A stretch of DNA of 32,918 bases from Prevotella sp. (GCA_022771625.1 JALFCW010000016.1:1-32918); one strand, 5' to 3'. Positions 6,608 to 14,369 are shown, counted from the stretch's first letter. Translations and numbers: made by a program. Notes: generated from the letters alone by a model not told the origin.

Positions 6608-7282
6608 ATGACTGATAATACTAAAATAAAACTGAGTGAAATTATTGAGAGCATTCGTGCTTATTCTCATCAAAAATTGAACAAAATGAAAGAAGAACAA
6701 AAAAAGAAGATAGAATATATCATCGGCATAGATTTAGGACATGGTGAAACATCTGCGGCAATATGTCCTATGCAATGGGATACTGCCATAGAACAGTTGG
6801 ATCCAGCAAAAGATCTTGATATGGGAGGTAACAAGAAGGTTATGCCTTCTGCTATTACCATTTTAGACAATGGTAATGCCTACATTGGCGATGCAGCCTT
6901 TAATCCAGAGATACTTAAACAGGCAGAAGTAAGAGTATGTTTTAAACAAGCACCAAAAGATGTTGATGGTGAAGCAGAAAAAATTATGATTCGCTTCATG
7001 CACGAGGTATATAAGAGAATTCGCGAGAACAATAAGGCTATCCTCACGGATAGCAATCACCTTGTATATATAGCAACACCGTCAGGTTGGGATAAGCCTA
7101 CGCAAGAACTTTATGTTGAAATGGCACGTATAGCGGACCTGCCTATTGCTGGCGTAACAAAGGAGTCCCGAGCCGCATTTGTTCGCGCTCAACATGACGT
7201 AACCTCAGGACTTGGACGTAACATCGACAAGGGTTCTATAGTATTCGACATGGGTCAAGTACACTGGACTTTACATATATGA
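6608..7282 (+). CDS. Hsp70-like ATPase, N-terminal part of a frameshifted gene
   Basis: This frame encodes the first half of an Hsp70/actin-fold nucleotide-binding domain. A charged helical extension (residues 1-35) precedes the phosphate-1 motif GIDLGHGETSAA. Later come VYIATPSGWDKPTQ and AGVTKESRAAFVRAQHD, matching the Hsp70 stretch that leads into phosphate-2. The frame derails exactly inside phosphate-2: IVFDMG is followed by QVHWTLHI and a stop. Reading the next frame from 7255 gives SSTLDFTYMNKN, the expected continuation, so one T is missing after GGT at 7253-7255. With that base restored the gene would span 6608-8619, about 670 residues. The truncated product alone cannot fold a complete ATPase site. 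Confidence 0.85.
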   Translation: MTDNTKIKLSEIIESIRAYSHQKLNKMKEEQKKKIEYIIGIDLGHGETSAAICPMQWDTAIEQLDPAKDLDMGGNKKVMPSAITILDNGNAYIGDAAFNPEILKQAEVRVCFKQAPKDVDGEAEKIMIRFMHEVYKRIRENNKAILTDSNHLVYIATPSGWDKPTQELYVEMARIADLPIAGVTKESRAAFVRAQHDVTSGLGRNIDKGSIVFDMGQVHWTLHI

Positions 7283-8619
7283 ACAAGAACCTTGCAGGAT
7301 TGGTTGACCATGGTTATGATTGTGGTGCTTCATTCATAGAGAAGAGTATGTATGCAGGGCAGAAAGAGGATTGTGAAGCCATACGTCTATTTGAGTCTAA
7401 ATACCCTAAGCTCATAGACTATCTTGTATTCGAGGCAAGAAAGGTGAAGGAGCAAGTATATTTTGACCCATCTCTAAAAGTAAAGAAAACTATAAACTTT
7501 GACGATTTCATTGATGACGAAGATCTTGAAGATGAACGTTTCAAACTAACATACCAGCCTGGTGAACTTAACGAGTTCCTTACAGAGAAGGGCTACATTA
7601 AGAGCATAGAGGATGCAATGATTGATTATAAGGAGAACCACATTGCTAATCAGGACATATACGGAGTGTTCCTTACCGGCGGAGCTTCGCGCATGGACTT
7701 CATTATTCCATTGGTCTGCAAGTGTTGGAACGTAGAACCTTCACAGGTTTATAGAGACCAAGATCCTTCACTTACAATATCTCAGGGTGTTGCAGAAGTC
7801 GCACGTATGGACTTGCGCACCGATGGCATGGATGTAGGTTTGGAAGAGGAAATTAACGCTTTCCTTAAAGGTAGTCAGACCTATGATATTTTCTTAGAGA
7901 ACTTTGGACACGACCTTTGGGATAAAGTGACCGATGATATAGGTGGTGTTGTTACTGCATGGAGAGACGCAGAAGAGAACTACAGCATAGATGAACTTCA
8001 AGCTGCAATTTCTGATACAGTTCAAGAAAGTGTAGCAGAGTTCTCTTCCAATGCACCAGCCTATGTAGAGAATGCTATAAATGAAAGTACTAAGGAAATA
8101 CGAGACAAGGTTGAAAGTATCATAGCTGTATATAGTTCACAAGGTGTAGAAATCAATCTGCCTAATAATGTAAAACTTGGAGAGGTGAACTTTTCTGACA
8201 TTAACATGGACTCTGTGTTGTATGGCATTTCAGAGAAGTTGAAAGAAGATAGTGACGGTTGGGGTGCAGCAATCGGCGGTGCAGCAATCGGTGGTGCTGT
8301 TGCTATGCTCCTTGGTGGTCCGCTTACATGGCTCATTGGTGGTGGTGCTCTACTGGCAAAGTGGTTGTTCAGCGAAGAAAAGACAGAAGAGCAGAAGCAA
8401 GCCGAAGCTATGGCTCGTGAATTGGATGCATCACAGAGATTAGATGTATTCAATTCTATTAATGAGGAATGGCAATCAATATGTGAATCTGTTGCTGATT
8501 CTATAAAAGACGCTTTAACCAGTGACAAGAGCATCAAGAACTCAATCAATAAGATTTCTAAAGAATACATGCAATCATATATGGATGGTCTTAAATCCGC
8601 TCGTATTTTGATAGACTAA
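7279..8619 (+). CDS. Hsp70-like ATPase, C-terminal part with glycine-zipper tail
   Basis: The second half of the split Hsp70-like gene. The adenosine motif VFLTGGASRMDFIIPLV (Hsp70 consensus GGxSRxP-like) is clear, preceded by YQPGELNEFL. No canonical peptide-binding beta domain follows. Instead about 270 residues are mostly helical, then come a Gly/Ala-rich hydrophobic segment (GAAIGGAAIGGAVAMLLGG, WLIGGGALLAKWLF) and a polar helical tail. This resembles a membrane-tethered ATPase rather than a general chaperone. The annotated start ATG 7279 lies inside what should be phosphate-2 continuation, so independent translation would give only a fragment. It lies five bases before the next gene. Confidence 0.83.
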   Translation: MNKNLAGLVDHGYDCGASFIEKSMYAGQKEDCEAIRLFESKYPKLIDYLVFEARKVKEQVYFDPSLKVKKTINFDDFIDDEDLEDERFKLTYQPGELNEFLTEKGYIKSIEDAMIDYKENHIANQDIYGVFLTGGASRMDFIIPLVCKCWNVEPSQVYRDQDPSLTISQGVAEVARMDLRTDGMDVGLEEEINAFLKGSQTYDIFLENFGHDLWDKVTDDIGGVVTAWRDAEENYSIDELQAAISDTVQESVAEFSSNAPAYVENAINESTKEIRDKVESIIAVYSSQGVEINLPNNVKLGEVNFSDINMDSVLYGISEKLKEDSDGWGAAIGGAAIGGAVAMLLGGPLTWLIGGGALLAKWLFSEEKTEEQKQAEAMARELDASQRLDVFNSINEEWQSICESVADSIKDALTSDKSIKNSINKISKEYMQSYMDGLKSARILID

Positions 8620-8624
8620 TATAA

Positions 8625-11420
8625 ATGAATATGAATACACAATTACAATCATTAGAGCCTCAGATCCGAGTACTGGCAGCGACTGCCATGTCTCAATCAC
8701 TTTCTTTCTGCATGGAAAGAAAGTATCTTACCGACATTTCTGTCAGTGAGAACAAGGCGTTTGAGCTTGAAGCCATACCAAATACCTTAGATAGTACTGC
8801 GTCATGGATAGAGATACAGCAAATTGGAAAACCTTTGGATAAATCTGCAGAAGCATGTTTTAGTGCGATGCAAAAAATACTGTATTCATGCTTTCTACCG
8901 AAAGAAATGCAGTTATTGTTCCTGATTACAGGTGATGGCACGCAGAGTCACTTATTTCTTGGACTTAGAGCTCCAGGAAAATCTGTTCCGCCAAAGAAAC
9001 TCGTAAGAAATCTGGAACGCTTTATTGGTGGTATTTGGCCAGGACTACAAACGAAAGTCCTAAAGAGTGATGATAGCCGAATTTCAGGTTTCTGTAAGAG
9101 AGTCGCGTCAGAGGAATTGGAGAATGTATATGCTTTTACTGGCATTCCATCAATGGATAGCCAGTATAAGACCGTTTATCCAGCAACGATTGATAAACTG
9201 ATTGCAGGAATGTCTGGAAGTAAGAACTATGCATATCTCGTTGTTGCAGACCCTGTCGAGAATAATGATGCGGAATCGATGCTATACCAATTGCGCGAAA
9301 TGAACGGGCAGGCAGAGTCGCTGAAATCTATGAACGTATCAGAAGGACTTACCGAGGGAAGTTCCCAATCTCATACTGTGTCACATTCGGTAACTCATAC
9401 AAAGAGTTTCAGTGAGGCTGTATCAAAGAAAGATTTCTCAAAATTAGGAAAAGCCGCCTTAACTGGTACGGGGTTAGGCATTGCAGCATCAGTATTTCCT
9501 GCTGCAGAAGCTGTTTTAGAGGGATGTGCTGATGCCGCAGGTGCAATCAGTAGTGCAGCACTAAATATTGTCGCTGGTGCTACAGTCGGTAATTTCATAT
9601 CAGGATTGATGCCCCAAAAGACAATCACTAACAGTACCTCTGACGCAGAGAGTAATACTGAATCAAATACAACGTCAACAAACGAAAGTCGCTCACAAAG
9701 CATAAGCCGAAACCTCGTGAATAAACATGTAGAATCTGTCAGTGAGCATTTGTTCTATCACTCAAAACGTATTGAGTCGGGGAAGGCAACTGGTTTATGG
9801 AAGGTTGGAGTGTATTTGATGGCAGAGAAGGAAAGTGACCTCATGGGTGGTAGCTTGCAACTTCGTTCAATCCTTAGTGGACAAGAGAGTATTTATGAGC
9901 CTATTCGCATCCATAACATTACAGAAATAATGGATGATACTATTGAAGGCGAAAAGACATTGCGCGAGTTGACACTAGGACATCTGTCATCTCCTGTCTT
10001 AATGATAAAAAGCACAAACGGTAAACTCTTCAATCATCCATTAGGCGAGAATTACAAAGAACTGAAAACTGTCCTCACAACAAAGGAACTCTCATATCTG
10101 ATAAATTTCCCCCTGCGCTCTGTTCCTGGCATAAGTGTTGTGGATAGTGCTCCAGAGTTCTCACTTAATCAAATAGCAACATCAGACAGTGACGTTATAG
10201 AATTCGGTAAAATGCTATATGGAGGTTCGGAAACTGATATGCCGTATCACCTGCCTATTGATATGCTTTCGAAGCACACTCTCCTTTCTGGAATCAATGG
10301 AACAGGAAAGACCAATACTGTTCAAGCTGTATTAAATTCTATAGGTCAAAGCAAACGTCAGATTCCTTTTCTTGTTATTGAACCTGCCAAGACAGAGTAT
10401 GTAGATTGGGCCATCGAGTACAACAAGACTCACTCTGACTCCCCAATCAATATATTCATACCAGGATGTAAAACATACCGTGACAGAAGATCAAGAGAGT
10501 TGGTTTACTTGCATGAACTGCGATTAAACCCTTTTGAGCCTGTATGGTTATCTCCAGAACAGGATCCGAATGTGCTTACACACATTGATCGTCTGAAATC
10601 AACGTTTGCTTCCGCATTCCCGATGTACGATATATTGCCAGTGCTTATGGAGGATCTTATCTATTCATTATATCAGAGCCCATCTACAAACTGGATAGGC
10701 AAGGGGGCTGAGCCTGTGTTTGGCAAGACATATGCACCGACTTTAACATCAATGGCTTCTCATGTCGATGCCGTTATGGAGGCACATGGTTATGAGAAGC
10801 GTGTCAGTGACAACATGAAAGCGTGTCTGAATACACGTATAGCCTCTCTTAGACGTGGATGGAAAAAAGACATGTTGGATGTTCTGCGCTCTACGCCGTG
10901 GGAAGAGTTGTTCAACAAACCATGCATAATTAACCTGTCGTATGTAGGCGATGATGTAGATAAATCGTTCTTCATGTCTCTCGTTCTCCAGTTCCTTTAT
11001 GAGTACAGGACAGCACAGGCTGAAATAGGCAATATTGACTTCAATTCCAATGAGTGCAGACATCTTACAGTGATTGAAGAAGCTCATCGTGTTATGCAGA
11101 AATGCGATAAACCAGAACTGCCTCAATATAAGACTGCCATGATGTTTAGCAATATGTTATCTGAGATTCGTGCATATGGAGAGGGCATGTTCCTGGTGGA
11201 TCAAGTTCCTACACGTCTTATCCCAGACGCAATAAAGAATACCAATACCAAGATTACCCATCGTTTGGTTGCGGAAGATGATTGTAATGCCATCGCTGAA
11301 TCTATGGGCATATCCAAAGAGCAGAAGCCAATCATCCCGAAGCTCCTTGTGGGGCAGTGCCTAATCTCTACTGCATTGTCAACAGATAAACACTGGATAA
11401 AAATAAACAAAGTTAAGTAG
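8625..11420 (+). CDS. HerA/VirB4-type P-loop ATPase (DUF87-like), cassette gene 3
   Basis: A 931-residue ATP-binding protein. The N-terminal ~260 residues are unassigned. Residues about 275-330 are Gly/Ala-rich and hydrophobic (AALTGTGLGIAASVFPAAEA), followed by a Ser/Thr/Asn-rich linker (~340-365). The C-terminal ATPase has Walker A GINGTGKT at 556-563, Walker B LTVIEEAH at 814-821, and the sensor-like LVDQVPTRLIPDAIKNTNTK from 857. This last pattern is characteristic of the HerA/FtsK clade of DNA- or protein-pumping hexameric ATPases. Known members act with nucleases in defence or as secretion motors; which applies here is unknown. Five bases separate it from the Hsp70-like frame and three from the next gene, so the operon is tight. 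Confidence 0.85.
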   Translation: MNMNTQLQSLEPQIRVLAATAMSQSLSFCMERKYLTDISVSENKAFELEAIPNTLDSTASWIEIQQIGKPLDKSAEACFSAMQKILYSCFLPKEMQLLFLITGDGTQSHLFLGLRAPGKSVPPKKLVRNLERFIGGIWPGLQTKVLKSDDSRISGFCKRVASEELENVYAFTGIPSMDSQYKTVYPATIDKLIAGMSGSKNYAYLVVADPVENNDAESMLYQLREMNGQAESLKSMNVSEGLTEGSSQSHTVSHSVTHTKSFSEAVSKKDFSKLGKAALTGTGLGIAASVFPAAEAVLEGCADAAGAISSAALNIVAGATVGNFISGLMPQKTITNSTSDAESNTESNTTSTNESRSQSISRNLVNKHVESVSEHLFYHSKRIESGKATGLWKVGVYLMAEKESDLMGGSLQLRSILSGQESIYEPIRIHNITEIMDDTIEGEKTLRELTLGHLSSPVLMIKSTNGKLFNHPLGENYKELKTVLTTKELSYLINFPLRSVPGISVVDSAPEFSLNQIATSDSDVIEFGKMLYGGSETDMPYHLPIDMLSKHTLLSGINGTGKTNTVQAVLNSIGQSKRQIPFLVIEPAKTEYVDWAIEYNKTHSDSPINIFIPGCKTYRDRRSRELVYLHELRLNPFEPVWLSPEQDPNVLTHIDRLKSTFASAFPMYDILPVLMEDLIYSLYQSPSTNWIGKGAEPVFGKTYAPTLTSMASHVDAVMEAHGYEKRVSDNMKACLNTRIASLRRGWKKDMLDVLRSTPWEELFNKPCIINLSYVGDDVDKSFFMSLVLQFLYEYRTAQAEIGNIDFNSNECRHLTVIEEAHRVMQKCDKPELPQYKTAMMFSNMLSEIRAYGEGMFLVDQVPTRLIPDAIKNTNTKITHRLVAEDDCNAIAESMGISKEQKPIIPKLLVGQCLISTALSTDKHWIKINKVK

Positions 11421-11423
11421 AAT

Positions 11424-12029
11424 ATGGATTTCTTAGAGTATATTGATGAACTTGATCAGAAACAGACATATTCTGATCAGATACCTTTGTCTGAAGAATC
11501 AGTATTCATGACATGCGAATTTTGCGATGAACAGACCTTGGAGGAATCAACAACTTCTGCTGTTAAAGATTTTATTGAAGCAGACGAATATCGAAAACCT
11601 CCTTACGGAGAGGCTAGTATCAATGAACGGGCTCAATACCTAAAGGAGTTCCACGATAATTTCAATGAATTGACGGGTTACACAAACAATCTACATTTCC
11701 GTGAAGGAATGGAACAGGCGAACCTTGGAGCATTCAATCCTGAAACAAAACAGATAGACCTCAACGAAGACTTGTTGTTAAAAGATGACCCACAAGAGGT
11801 GATGGAAACTATTATGCACGAGAGCAGACACGCATATCAAGACTTTGCCATCAACCATCCTGAACAAGTGTCTGTTGACATGGAAACCATTAATTTGTGG
11901 GAATACAATTTCAAACATTATATACGACCAGAATTTGATTTTGAAGCATATGTTAGCCAACCTGTCGAAGCAGATGCTAATGATTTCTCAGAGAGAATGT
12001 TTTGTGATGGTTTTTGCAACGCTTCTTAA
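11424..12029 (+). CDS. HESRH metallopeptidase-like protein, cassette gene 4
   Basis: A 201-residue protein whose C-terminal half carries IMHESRHAYQDFAI, an HExxH zinc site (His132, Glu133, His136). Downstream acidic residues in the stretch QPVEADANDFSE are candidates for the third ligand. The pattern of Gly-Ala-Phe-Asn-Pro, a short hydrophobic strand, then HESRHAYQ is seen in toxin-type or effector-type metallopeptidase domains of bacterial secretion systems; that is from memory of the family pattern and unverified. The acidic N-terminal ~70 residues, with a CEFC pair, are unassigned. It starts three bases after the ATPase stop. It might be an effector peptidase or a structural partner of the machine. 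Confidence 0.7.
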   Translation: MDFLEYIDELDQKQTYSDQIPLSEESVFMTCEFCDEQTLEESTTSAVKDFIEADEYRKPPYGEASINERAQYLKEFHDNFNELTGYTNNLHFREGMEQANLGAFNPETKQIDLNEDLLLKDDPQEVMETIMHESRHAYQDFAINHPEQVSVDMETINLWEYNFKHYIRPEFDFEAYVSQPVEADANDFSERMFCDGFCNAS

Positions 12030-12044
12030 AAAAGATATACATAT

Positions 12045-12329
12045 ATGGAAAGAAATAATATTATTATGATTCTCTGTTCTCAAGATTACCCTGAGTATAT
12101 GCTTGAAACAACTGCGGATAAAGTTGAAAATATGAACAAAAGTATAAAGGAGGCTTTTGAGGATTGGGCAAACAATGGTACTGTACCTCATATTGAAGTC
12201 GAGGGGTGGAGTTATAATCGTTTAGTCGATAAGTTCAAAATGCGTCCTATTGCTGCATTTCTTGCACTTGATTGGTTAATAAGAGACCCAGAGAAAGCAT
12301 CTAAATCATTAAAGAAAGGTATCAAATAA
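12045..12329 (+). CDS. Small helical protein, cassette gene 5, unknown
   Basis: A 94-residue acidic-to-basic protein that I do not recognise. It is probably all-helical, with KMRPIAAFLALDWLIRDPEK as its most hydrophobic stretch, and has no signal peptide or membrane helix. It lies 15 bp after the metallopeptidase gene and two bases before gene 6 on the same strand, so it belongs to the operon. Position after a putative peptidase would fit an immunity or adaptor protein, but nothing in the sequence proves this. Confidence 0.6.
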   Translation: MERNNIIMILCSQDYPEYMLETTADKVENMNKSIKEAFEDWANNGTVPHIEVEGWSYNRLVDKFKMRPIAAFLALDWLIRDPEKASKSLKKGIK

Positions 12330-12331
12330 TA

Positions 12332-12571
12332 ATGGCAACATTTGAACTTACAGCCAAGCATCAGATTAACCGACCAGGAGGTCTGCATATTGACCGGGGA
12401 CAAACATTTTCTGTCAATATTAACATGATTGGAATTACTCCCAACAACCTCTTTGGCAATCCCAGGTGTGTTGACGCACTTGTCAAGCAGTTTCAATTTA
12501 ACGGAATCGATGTTCCTAAAACTGATTATGGAATATATAGCCGTGGAGCTTGGGATATAAAAGTAAAATAG
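12332..12571 (+). CDS. Small beta-rich protein, cassette gene 6, unknown
   Basis: A 79-residue protein without a recognised domain. Alternating hydrophobic residues (GQTFSVNINMIGITPNNLFG) and many glycines suggest a small beta-sheet fold. It has no signal peptide. Its start is two bases after the preceding stop, and a strong terminator follows 48 bp downstream, so it is the last gene of the cassette. It could be a structural or regulatory accessory subunit; the function is not inferable. Confidence 0.6.
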   Translation: MATFELTAKHQINRPGGLHIDRGQTFSVNINMIGITPNNLFGNPRCVDALVKQFQFNGIDVPKTDYGIYSRGAWDIKVK

Positions 12572-12618
12572 ACAAATTCTAATTGAAGGATTTTGGGGCA
12601 AATTCATTAAGGGAACTG

Positions 12619-12651
12619 GTCACCTCTGCATTCTTGTGGGGGTGGCTTTTT
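12619..12651 (+). terminator. Intrinsic terminator closing the cassette
   Basis: GTCACCTC (12619-12626) pairs with GGGGTGGC (12639-12646) over eight positions including two G-T pairs, followed by five T residues. It marks the 3' end of the six-gene unit and touches the end of the truncated AbiEii gene on the other strand. Confidence 0.7.
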
Positions 12652-12864
12652 CTATGCTCGTAACCAGTAAACACGCTTATACCATGCGACTTCTGGCTTG
12701 TCTTGGGAACCGGTTTTCCACTTCATGAAATCCAAGTCCTCACTAAGTCTCTTTCCTATTTGGAGAGACAATGCAGTGCCTCCTACCAATAGGTAGGGTT
12801 TTATCGATTCCAGTTTTGAGATTCGTTCAAATACCTTTTCCGTGTGTTTTGCCAATCCATTCAT
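12652..12864 (-). pseudogene. Truncated AbiEii/AbiGii-type nucleotidyltransferase toxin
   Basis: A 70-residue product carrying the N-terminal signature of AbiEii/AbiGii toxins: YLLVGGTALSLQIGKRLSEDLDFMKWK, given here in part as LVGGTALSLQ and SEDLDF (the metal-binding Asp pair). Family members are usually about 200-300 residues; here the match ends near PEVAWYK and a short unrelated tail reaches a stop. Most of the toxin, including the C-terminal part, is gone. The break falls right beside the cassette terminator, suggesting a recombination or insertion junction. It overlaps the upstream gene by four bases, as in an intact toxin-antitoxin operon. Confidence 0.8.
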
Positions 12865-13193
12865 TTCGCAAGTTTGTTTAAATGTCTTGTTATAATTGAT
12901 TTAACGTATGCCCCTGGTCTTTTGACATTGAAATAATACAAGGCCAGAAATCTGTTGAGGGAATAATAACGCTCGCCCAATGGAATGAGATTGTCTCTCC
13001 AACTCTTGCGTATTTGTTCGTAAGGTAGAATATGAAACAGTTTGTCTATGTCGTCCAAGTCAAGATATATCAGAACCTTTTCTATCAAGATGTCATCGGG
13101 TACATCACAGATGGAATCAGTTTCACAAGACCAAAAACGGTGTTCGTCTTTGAGCTTTTGGATTAAATATGGTCTGATATCTTTGGCTTCCAT
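12861..13193 (-). CDS. AbiEii partner protein, DUF6922-like
   Basis: A 110-residue soluble protein found, in Bacteroidetes, immediately upstream of AbiEii-type genes. The pattern RFWSC, an ILIEKVLIYLDLDDIDKLF helix, and YYSLNRFLALYYFN resembles what I recall as DUF6922; the name needs a database check. It would act as the antitoxin or its accessory in an AbiE-like module. The ATGA overlap with the toxin remnant shows the original coupling. With the toxin truncated it may no longer have a target. No strong promoter is seen; TATCCTTG near 13228 on the minus strand is a weak candidate. Confidence 0.65.
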   Translation of the reverse strand: MEAKDIRPYLIQKLKDEHRFWSCETDSICDVPDDILIEKVLIYLDLDDIDKLFHILPYEQIRKSWRDNLIPLGERYYSLNRFLALYYFNVKRPGAYVKSIITRHLNKLAK

Positions 13194-13268
13194 AATTCAC
13201 ATATTATTTATTCTGCGCTGCAAGGATAATATTATATTTTTAAACTACCAAGAAAATGCAAAATAAAC

Positions 13269-13952
13269 TTATTCCCAATCAAAGTTTTCTTTTCCCGCTG
13301 CAATCTCAAAGTGATACTTGGCGATGCCTAAGTCCATGCGCGTATAGCCAATCAATGAGAAACCTTTGTTGGCTTTCACTATGTGGCGATTGTTCTTCAT
13401 GCCGACGTACTCGAATGAGAACTTCTGCTGGTTGACGGCAGTGGGCGCGAGTAGGGCAGCTTCCACTCCTTTTCTAAACCATTCAGGAGTAATGTCGCTT
13501 ACATTGCTTATTTGCTCTACTGTCTTGCGTTTCAGATTCCTGCCTGGGTCATCACCATAGCCAAGTGCAATCAGACAGCAAAGCTTTTCACCTTCTCCTA
13601 CAGAATACGCCTCTTTCACTTTGTTATAGGTCAAACCTACCCAACATGTGTTGAGGCCAAGAGTCTGGGCAAGCAGAACCAGCTGTTCGCCATAGTAGCC
13701 GATACGCTCAGAGAGGTCGTCAGCCTTCTTGCCAACCATTGCAAAGTAATTGCTTACACCACTGAATGTTCCGTATGCCATCTTGCCCTTAAAAGCTTTT
13801 GGCTCATTGGTAACAAGCTGGATGTGAAGATTCCCGATGTTATTACATTCGTCAACCTTTGCTTGAAGTATGTTGACAATATCCTGTGGCAGTGGCTTGT
13901 CTATGTATTTGCGCACACTATGTCGTGCCTTGATAGCTTCTTGTAATGTCAT
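13269..13952 (-). CDS. Nitroreductase family protein (putative TM nitroreductase)
   Basis: A 227-residue FMN-dependent nitroreductase-fold protein. The N-terminal AIKARHSVRKY is the FMN phosphate-binding signature, and GLNTCWVGLTYNK and LIALGYGDDP match the central and C-terminal FMN regions. The duplicated half containing WFRKGVEAALLAPTAVNQQ fits the TM1586-like subgroup. Such enzymes reduce nitroaromatics, quinones or flavins with NAD(P)H; the physiological substrate is unknown. The frame can be extended to a TTG at 13964, but ATG 13952 fits family alignments better. It is monocistronic with a canonical promoter. Confidence 0.88.
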   Translation of the reverse strand: MTLQEAIKARHSVRKYIDKPLPQDIVNILQAKVDECNNIGNLHIQLVTNEPKAFKGKMAYGTFSGVSNYFAMVGKKADDLSERIGYYGEQLVLLAQTLGLNTCWVGLTYNKVKEAYSVGEGEKLCCLIALGYGDDPGRNLKRKTVEQISNVSDITPEWFRKGVEAALLAPTAVNQQKFSFEYVGMKNNRHIVKANKGFSLIGYTRMDLGIAKYHFEIAAGKENFDWE

Positions 13953-13983
13953 ATAATTTTTCAATATATATTGTTGTCATATG

Positions 13984-14015
13984 CAAATGTACGAATAAAA
14001 AATGAATTAGCCAAA
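13984..14015 (-). promoter_or_regulatory. Promoter of the nitroreductase gene
   Basis: On the minus strand TTTG (14015-14012), 20 bp, TACATTTG (13991-13984). Spacing and both boxes match the Bacteroidetes consensus. Confidence 0.8.
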
Positions 14016-14051
14016 TGATTTTGTCTTTTTTTATATGATGCGCTTTTCCGA

Positions 14052-14112
14052 GCCATAACTTATGCCCTCGCTTGGTCATAAGTTATGGCTGACGTCGGTC
14101 ATAAGTTATGAC
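14052..14112. repeat. Three copies of a GGTCATAAGTTATGGC palindromic unit
   Basis: Copies at 14052-14067 (inverted), 14074-14089 and 14097-14112. CATAAGTTATG is itself a perfect 11-base inverted repeat apart from its centre, and copies 1 and 2 can form a larger hairpin. It is unrelated in sequence to the other repeat families in the window. Confidence 0.8.
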
Positions 14113-14210
14113 CCTAAAAACATTCCATACACATCTCCTGTTCTGGATTGAGTGATGTCCAATCATGTCGAGCTAAATAGTCGTTATAGGGGTAAGGCCT
14201 CTGATGGGAA

Positions 14211-14369
14211 AGTGTTAACTGTTAACGCGTAACTTGCATTGAAATGCGTTTTTACTTTTAGTGAAAAGTATTATATTATAATATATATAATAATTAATAT
14301 TTACACCTTTTTCTCCTAGAGGCCCTCAAAACGGAATTTTGTGTAAGTTACGCGTTAACAGTTAACACT
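14211..14369. repeat. Perfect 25-bp inverted repeat with AT-rich centre
   Basis: Arms 14211-14235 (starting AGTGTTAACTGTTAACGC) and 14345-14369 are exactly complementary over 25 bp and enclose 109 bp. Inside lie an AT-rich run and AGAGGCC (14319), which matches GGCCTCT (14196) outside the left arm. The arm itself contains the smaller palindrome GTTAACTGTTAAC. Confidence 0.9.

Noticed and set aside
7250..7282. Classical programmed -1 frameshift in the Hsp70-like gene
   Set aside because: A -1 slip of GGT onto GGG would restore the frame, but there is no X-XXY-YYZ slippery heptamer and I see no convincing downstream pseudoknot. A deletion or sequence error is simpler.
10749..11126. Minus-strand frame of 125 codons inside the HerA-like ATPase
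   Set aside because: It is a shadow of the ATPase gene, which has clear Walker motifs in the other strand.
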